Below, one piece after another: positions 51,664 to 54,953 of a stretch of DNA of 54,953 nt. A program made the position numbers and the translations under genes. Source of the DNA: Mycobacterium sp. (lineage in GTDB: Bacteria > Actinomycetota > Actinomycetes > Mycobacteriales > Mycobacteriaceae); the NCBI GenBank assembly GCA_025965895.1, contig JAOPWC010000018.1, positions 1 to 54,953 of the forward strand. Reading direction: 5' to 3'. How positions within the stretch are numbered: the stretch's first letter is position 1; each line of letters begins with the position of its first letter. The notes under the pieces were generated by a model, which was given only the letters and a program-made list of their open reading frames with translations, was not told where the DNA came from and did not search any database.

Positions 51664-52917
51664 ATGGCCACCCTGCCCCTGACCGGAATCAAGGTCATCG
51701 ACTTCACCGGCGTGCAGGCCGGTCCGGCCTGCACCCAAATGCTGGCCTGGTACGGAGCCGACGTTCTGAAGGTCGAACGCCCCAACGGCGGCGATGTCAC
51801 CCGCCACCAGCTGCGCGACATTCCCGACGTCGATGCGCTGTATTTCACGATGCTCAACAGCAACAAACGGTCGCTGGCGATCAACACCAAAACCCTCGAA
51901 GGCAAGGAGGTCATGGAGAAGCTGATCCGCGACGCCGATGTGCTCGTCGAGAACTTCGCGCCGGGCGCCATGGACCGCATGGGCCTGTCCTGGGAGCACA
52001 TCCACGAACTCAACCCCCGGCTGGTCTTCGGCTCGGTGAAGGGATTCAACGACGACTCCCCATGGTCGGACCTCAAGGTCTACGAGAATGTGGCGCAGTG
52101 CGCCGGCGGCGCCGCCTCCACCACCGGATTCTGGGACGGTCCACCCACCGTCAGCGCCGCGGCACTCGGCGACAGCAACACCGGGATGCACCTGCTGATC
52201 GGGCTTCTCACCGCCCTTTTGGCCCGGGAGAAAACCGGCGTGGGACAGAAAGTCTCCGTGTCGATGCAGGACGCGGTGCTCAACCTGTGCCGGGTCAAGC
52301 TGCGCGACCAGGAGCGTCTCGAGCGAGTGGGCTACCTGGAGGAGTACCCGCAGTACCCCCACGGCACCTTCACCGACGTGGTGCCCCGCGGCGGGAATGC
52401 CGGCGGCGGCGGCCAGCCCGGCTGGGTGCTCAAGTGCAAGGGGTGGGAGACCGACCCCAACGCCTACATCTACTTCACCATCCAGGAACAGAACTGGCAG
52501 CGTACGTGCGAGGCGATCGGTAAGCCGGAGTGGATCGACGACCCCGCCTACAACTCCGCGAAGGCCCGTGAATCGATCATCTTCGACATCTTCGATGACA
52601 TCGAGAAGTGGCTGGCCGACAAAACCAAATACCAGGCGGTCGACATTCTGCGCAAGTTCGAGGTGCCCTGCGCCCCGGTGCTGAGCATGAAGGAGATCGC
52701 CTACGATCCCGCGCTGCGCGCAAGCGGCAGCGTCGTCGAAGTCGAGCACAAGGAGCGCGGCATCTACCTGACCGTCGGCAGCCCAATCAAGTTCTCCGAC
52801 TTCACGCCAACGATCACCGGGTCACCGCTGCTGGGCGAACACACCGACCAGGTGCTGACCGAACTCGGCTACGACCACGACGCGATCGCCGAGATGCACG
52901 CCGATCATGTCGTCTGA
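51664..52917 (+). CDS. frc: Formyl-CoA:oxalate CoA-transferase
   Basis: A 417-residue family III CoA-transferase from ATG 51664. [34 protein letters not shown], the [14 protein letters not shown] block with the catalytic Asp (formyl-CoA transferase type), and the [20 protein letters not shown] region are diagnostic. It moves CoA from formyl-CoA to oxalate, regenerating oxalyl-CoA for the decarboxylase encoded just upstream. It is complete, in contrast to the frameshifted family III transferase at 20193. Cytoplasmic. Confidence 0.95.
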   Translation: MATLPLTGIKVIDFTGVQAGPACTQMLAWYGADVLKVERPNGGDVTRHQLRDIPDVDALYFTMLNSNKRSLAINTKTLEGKEVMEKLIRDADVLVENFAPGAMDRMGLSWEHIHELNPRLVFGSVKGFNDDSPWSDLKVYENVAQCAGGAASTTGFWDGPPTVSAAALGDSNTGMHLLIGLLTALLAREKTGVGQKVSVSMQDAVLNLCRVKLRDQERLERVGYLEEYPQYPHGTFTDVVPRGGNAGGGGQPGWVLKCKGWETDPNAYIYFTIQEQNWQRTCEAIGKPEWIDDPAYNSAKARESIIFDIFDDIEKWLADKTKYQAVDILRKFEVPCAPVLSMKEIAYDPALRASGSVVEVEHKERGIYLTVGSPIKFSDFTPTITGSPLLGEHTDQVLTELGYDHDAIAEMHADHVV

Positions 52918-53016
52918 ATCGGCGACGACTGGTCGGCTGGCCGGCCGAATCGCCGTCGTGACCGGTGCCGGTCGCGCGGGGTCGCGCTGAGGGTTGCCGG
53001 CGCGGCGGCGCCGCTC
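52907..53016 (+). pseudogene. Vestigial short-chain dehydrogenase N-terminus
   Basis: ATG 52907 overlaps the frc stop region and gives GRLAGRIAVVTGAGRAGSR then TGA at 52988-52990. The TGAGR nucleotide-binding start is unmistakably SDR. Shifting frame near 52975 continues GVALRVAGAAAP, matching the next SDR helix, before the sequence runs into the end of the converging ligase gene. Truncated and frameshifted, so dead. Confidence 0.7.
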
Positions 53017-54621
53017 TCAACTGAGAGCCGCAGGATGGGCGTACCTGTCCTCGACCGCACGGCGGTCCAGTGCACCCTTGGCGGTGTGAGGCAGCGCGGC
53101 GACCACCTCGATCCGATCGGGAACTTCGAAGGGGGAAAGTTCGCTGCGGCAGTCCCGCAGGATGTCCTTCGTCGTCAAGCTGTCGTCATCCGACACGACC
53201 ACTGCGCCCACTCGTTCCCCGTACGTCGCGTCGGGGATGGCGAATACGGCCGCCTCGGTGACACCGCCGCACCGGGCGAGGACGGCCTCGACGTGCTCGG
53301 GGGAGATCTTCTCGCCACCGCGGTTGATGATGTTCTTGATGCGCCCTGTGATGAAGAGGTACCCGTGCTCGTCCAATGAGCCCAGATCACCGGTGCGGAA
53401 CCACCCCTCGGCGAAGTTGTCGGCGGTGGCGCGAGGAGCGAGGAGGTAGCCACGTGCGACCGTGGGGCCGTGCACCCACACCTCGCCCACCGTGCCCGTC
53501 GGGCCGGGTTGCCCGCTGTCGTCGACGATCCGGATGTCGACTCCGGTGGCCTGGCCGACCGATCCAGGCTTGAGGGGCCCACGTCGCGGCAGCTGCTCGC
53601 TGGTCGCCTGGTGGCTGGTCTCGGTCATGCCGTAGGCCGACAGCACCGGCGCGCCGAGGACCCGCTCAATCGTTTGCGCCGTTGCGACATTGAGGGGTGC
53701 GCTGCAGCTACGCACAAACCTCAGACGTACGGCTTCGGGGCCTGGGTAGTCGCGCGCTGCGCGGTCCAGAAGGATCTGATGGATGGTGGGAACCGCGCTG
53801 AACCAGGTCGCGGCGGCAGCGCGAACGTCATCCCAGAACGTGTGTGCCGAGAACCGTCCACGTTCAGGCAACAACACGCATCCTCCACTTGCCAGGGACG
53901 CCAGCAGCACCGCGAACAGCCCGTGGCCATGAAATAGCGGCATGACGGCGACGGTTGCGTCGCCTGGACCGAGATCGTAGGTCCCGCAGATGTTTTGCAC
54001 CGACGCGGCCACATTGGTGTGCGTCAGCGGGACCATCTTCGCCATATCAGTGGTGCCGGAGGTGAACAAAACCAGCGCGTCGTCGTCCGAGAGTTCCGTT
54101 GCAGCCCCCCTGACGTTCCGGTCGACACGCCTCCCGGTTTCGAGCGTGACTGTTGCGATCCCGCCGGCGCAGACGTCCACGCGCAGTTCCCATGTCGGAA
54201 TCCGGCCCAGCGCGACTCGCGGAGCGTCGGATTTTGGGGGGCCGACGAGAATTGCCTGCGCACCCACCCCCTCGAGGCGGGCGGACATCTGGGACCGGGG
54301 CAACGTCGGGTCCAGCGGAGCCACCACGAGGCCGCCTCGGGCTGCCCCCAGGAGCGCGACGACGAACTCGGCGGTGTTAGCACTAATAACGCCGACCACA
54401 TCGCCTCGGCGTAGGCCGGTGCTTTGCAGGCGAGCAGCGATGTCGTCGACCAACCCGGCAAGGACGCGGTAGGAGACACGCAACCGATCCGCGGTCACGA
54501 TGAGCGCCGCAGCGTCCGGGCGCTCGTGCACGTGCTGTTCGAGGAGATCAATCAGTCCAGTGATCCGCGGAACCGGAAACCTGTTGAGCGCGCGCGCTGA
54601 TGCCTGCGGCAGAGCGGCCAT
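53017..54621 (-). CDS. AMP-forming ligase of the AAE3/Pcs60 oxalate-CoA ligase type
   Basis: A 534-residue adenylate-forming enzyme from ATG 54621 (GGGGAT upstream); the frame is open 27 codons further without homology. The P-loop-like LVLFTSGTTDMAKMVPLTH, AVMPLFHGHGLFAVLLASL, WFSAVPTIHQILLDRA, LRFVRSCSAPLN, YGMTETSHQ and TGRIKNIINRGGEKISPEHV blocks follow the plant AAE3/yeast Pcs60 pattern nearly motif by motif; those enzymes form oxalyl-CoA from oxalate. A normally conserved Lys in the P-loop (SRPKGV type) reads DMAKMV here, keeping the Lys. The invariant C-terminal Lys region reads TAKGALDRRAV. It converges on frc and supplies oxalyl-CoA to start the cycle. Confidence 0.85.
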   Translation of the reverse strand: MAALPQASARALNRFPVPRITGLIDLLEQHVHERPDAAALIVTADRLRVSYRVLAGLVDDIAARLQSTGLRRGDVVGVISANTAEFVVALLGAARGGLVVAPLDPTLPRSQMSARLEGVGAQAILVGPPKSDAPRVALGRIPTWELRVDVCAGGIATVTLETGRRVDRNVRGAATELSDDDALVLFTSGTTDMAKMVPLTHTNVAASVQNICGTYDLGPGDATVAVMPLFHGHGLFAVLLASLASGGCVLLPERGRFSAHTFWDDVRAAAATWFSAVPTIHQILLDRAARDYPGPEAVRLRFVRSCSAPLNVATAQTIERVLGAPVLSAYGMTETSHQATSEQLPRRGPLKPGSVGQATGVDIRIVDDSGQPGPTGTVGEVWVHGPTVARGYLLAPRATADNFAEGWFRTGDLGSLDEHGYLFITGRIKNIINRGGEKISPEHVEAVLARCGGVTEAAVFAIPDATYGERVGAVVVSDDDSLTTKDILRDCRSELSPFEVPDRIEVVAALPHTAKGALDRRAVEDRYAHPAALS

Positions 54622-54822
54622 TACCAGATCCCCAATCAGTAAAGTTGATACAGTCTCGCTCCCCGAACCTGCTGCGCAAGGGTGAACGCGTCCAATACCC
54701 ATTCGCGCCTGCCTAAGAACCGGGTTCTATCGACGACGGGCGTTGGACGGCGATGTGGAGTAAACGATCGCGTCGTCACCTTTACCCCACATCGCCTGCC
54801 TCCGTGGCTTCGTCAGATGGAG

Positions 54823-54953
54823 TTACCCGGCGCGGACGGCTTTTTCGATGCGGTTGCCGATGTCGGTGTCCACGTTGCGCCAGTACTCGAAGGCGCGGTC
54901 CAGCACCGGCTCGCTGACTCCGTTGAGCAGGTGACCAACGACGTTGTCGACCA
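54823..54953 (-). CDS. Catalase, C-terminal end only (runs off window)
   Basis: Leftwards from the window edge to TAA at 54823-54825 the frame reads [20 protein letters not shown] then [20 protein letters not shown] and AG. This is the C-terminal helix pair of heme catalases of the clade with VxxHLLxGVxxPVLxRAxxYWxNVD. Only 43 codons are visible. The 200 bases between it and the ligase hold no recognised feature. Confidence 0.8.
   Translation of the reverse strand, partial: VDNVVGHLLNGVSEPVLDRAFEYWRNVDTDIGNRIEKAVRAG

Noticed and set aside
1..54953. CRISPR arrays, tRNA or rRNA genes
   Set aside because: No regularly spaced repeats and no tRNA T-arm or rRNA-like blocks were seen in reading either strand.

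Overview
The window is high-GC actinobacterial DNA, most probably from a fast-growing Mycobacterium/Mycolicibacterium. The reasons are two cytochromes P450 with a mycobacterial-type CxxHxxC ferredoxin, an F420-type luciferase-like oxidoreductase, a mycofactocin-type SDR, two-domain FadE, Ltp-type thiolase/DUF35 partners, lactate 2-monooxygenase, and frequent GTG/TTG starts with 1-4 bp gene overlaps. No rRNA, tRNA or CRISPR was seen. The left edge is the start of an IS110-type transposase and the right edge is the end of a catalase.

Region A (about 0.4-19.4 kb) is a catabolic or lipid-tailoring island. It holds two P450s, a ferredoxin, an alpha/beta hydrolase, two AveC-like membrane proteins with a 39-aa membrane micro-ORF between them, an LLM oxidoreductase, a PEP-utilizing-type phosphohistidine protein lacking its ATP-grasp half, an uncharacterized protein, an EthD-like small protein, a nitroreductase, a double acyl-CoA dehydrogenase, a thiolase plus DUF35 pair, a mycofactocin-type SDR, an APH-type kinase, a Zn-ribbon DUF35 protein and a second acyl-CoA dehydrogenase. 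Six copies of one palindrome, consensus TGRCAGTCGACTGYCA, lie upstream of separate transcription units between 3982 and 17659. A TetR gene (5096-5686) sits inside the set. I read this as one undescribed local regulon; its substrate is unknown.

Region B (19.3-29.4 kb) has a second TetR with four AGTACT boxes, a frameshifted CaiB-type CoA-transferase, a third TetR, and then a decaying stretch: an acyl-CoA ligase remnant, an internally deleted TDT-family transporter, one apparently intact PAS/GAF histidine kinase, two broken histidine-kinase relatives, a hydrolase and a DUF302 protein.

Region C (29.4-41.2 kb) has lactate 2-monooxygenase, a large LuxR-type ATPase regulator with no clear start, and a tight operon of malic enzyme, fumarase and two ACMSD-type amidohydrolases divergent from a TetR. 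An alcohol dehydrogenase fragment and an IclR regulator follow.

Region D (41.3-55 kb) opens with a sigma-factor remnant, then a class V (serine-glyoxylate type) aminotransferase, a Ser/Thr kinase fused to a complete NarL-type response regulator and flanked by two small exported proteins, and an aldo/keto reductase. An oxalate module closes the window: MFS transporter, DUF1275 membrane protein, oxalyl-CoA decarboxylase, formyl-CoA transferase, a vestigial SDR and an AAE3/Pcs60-like oxalate-CoA ligase. Together the last enzymes can convert oxalate to CO2 and formyl-CoA/formate.
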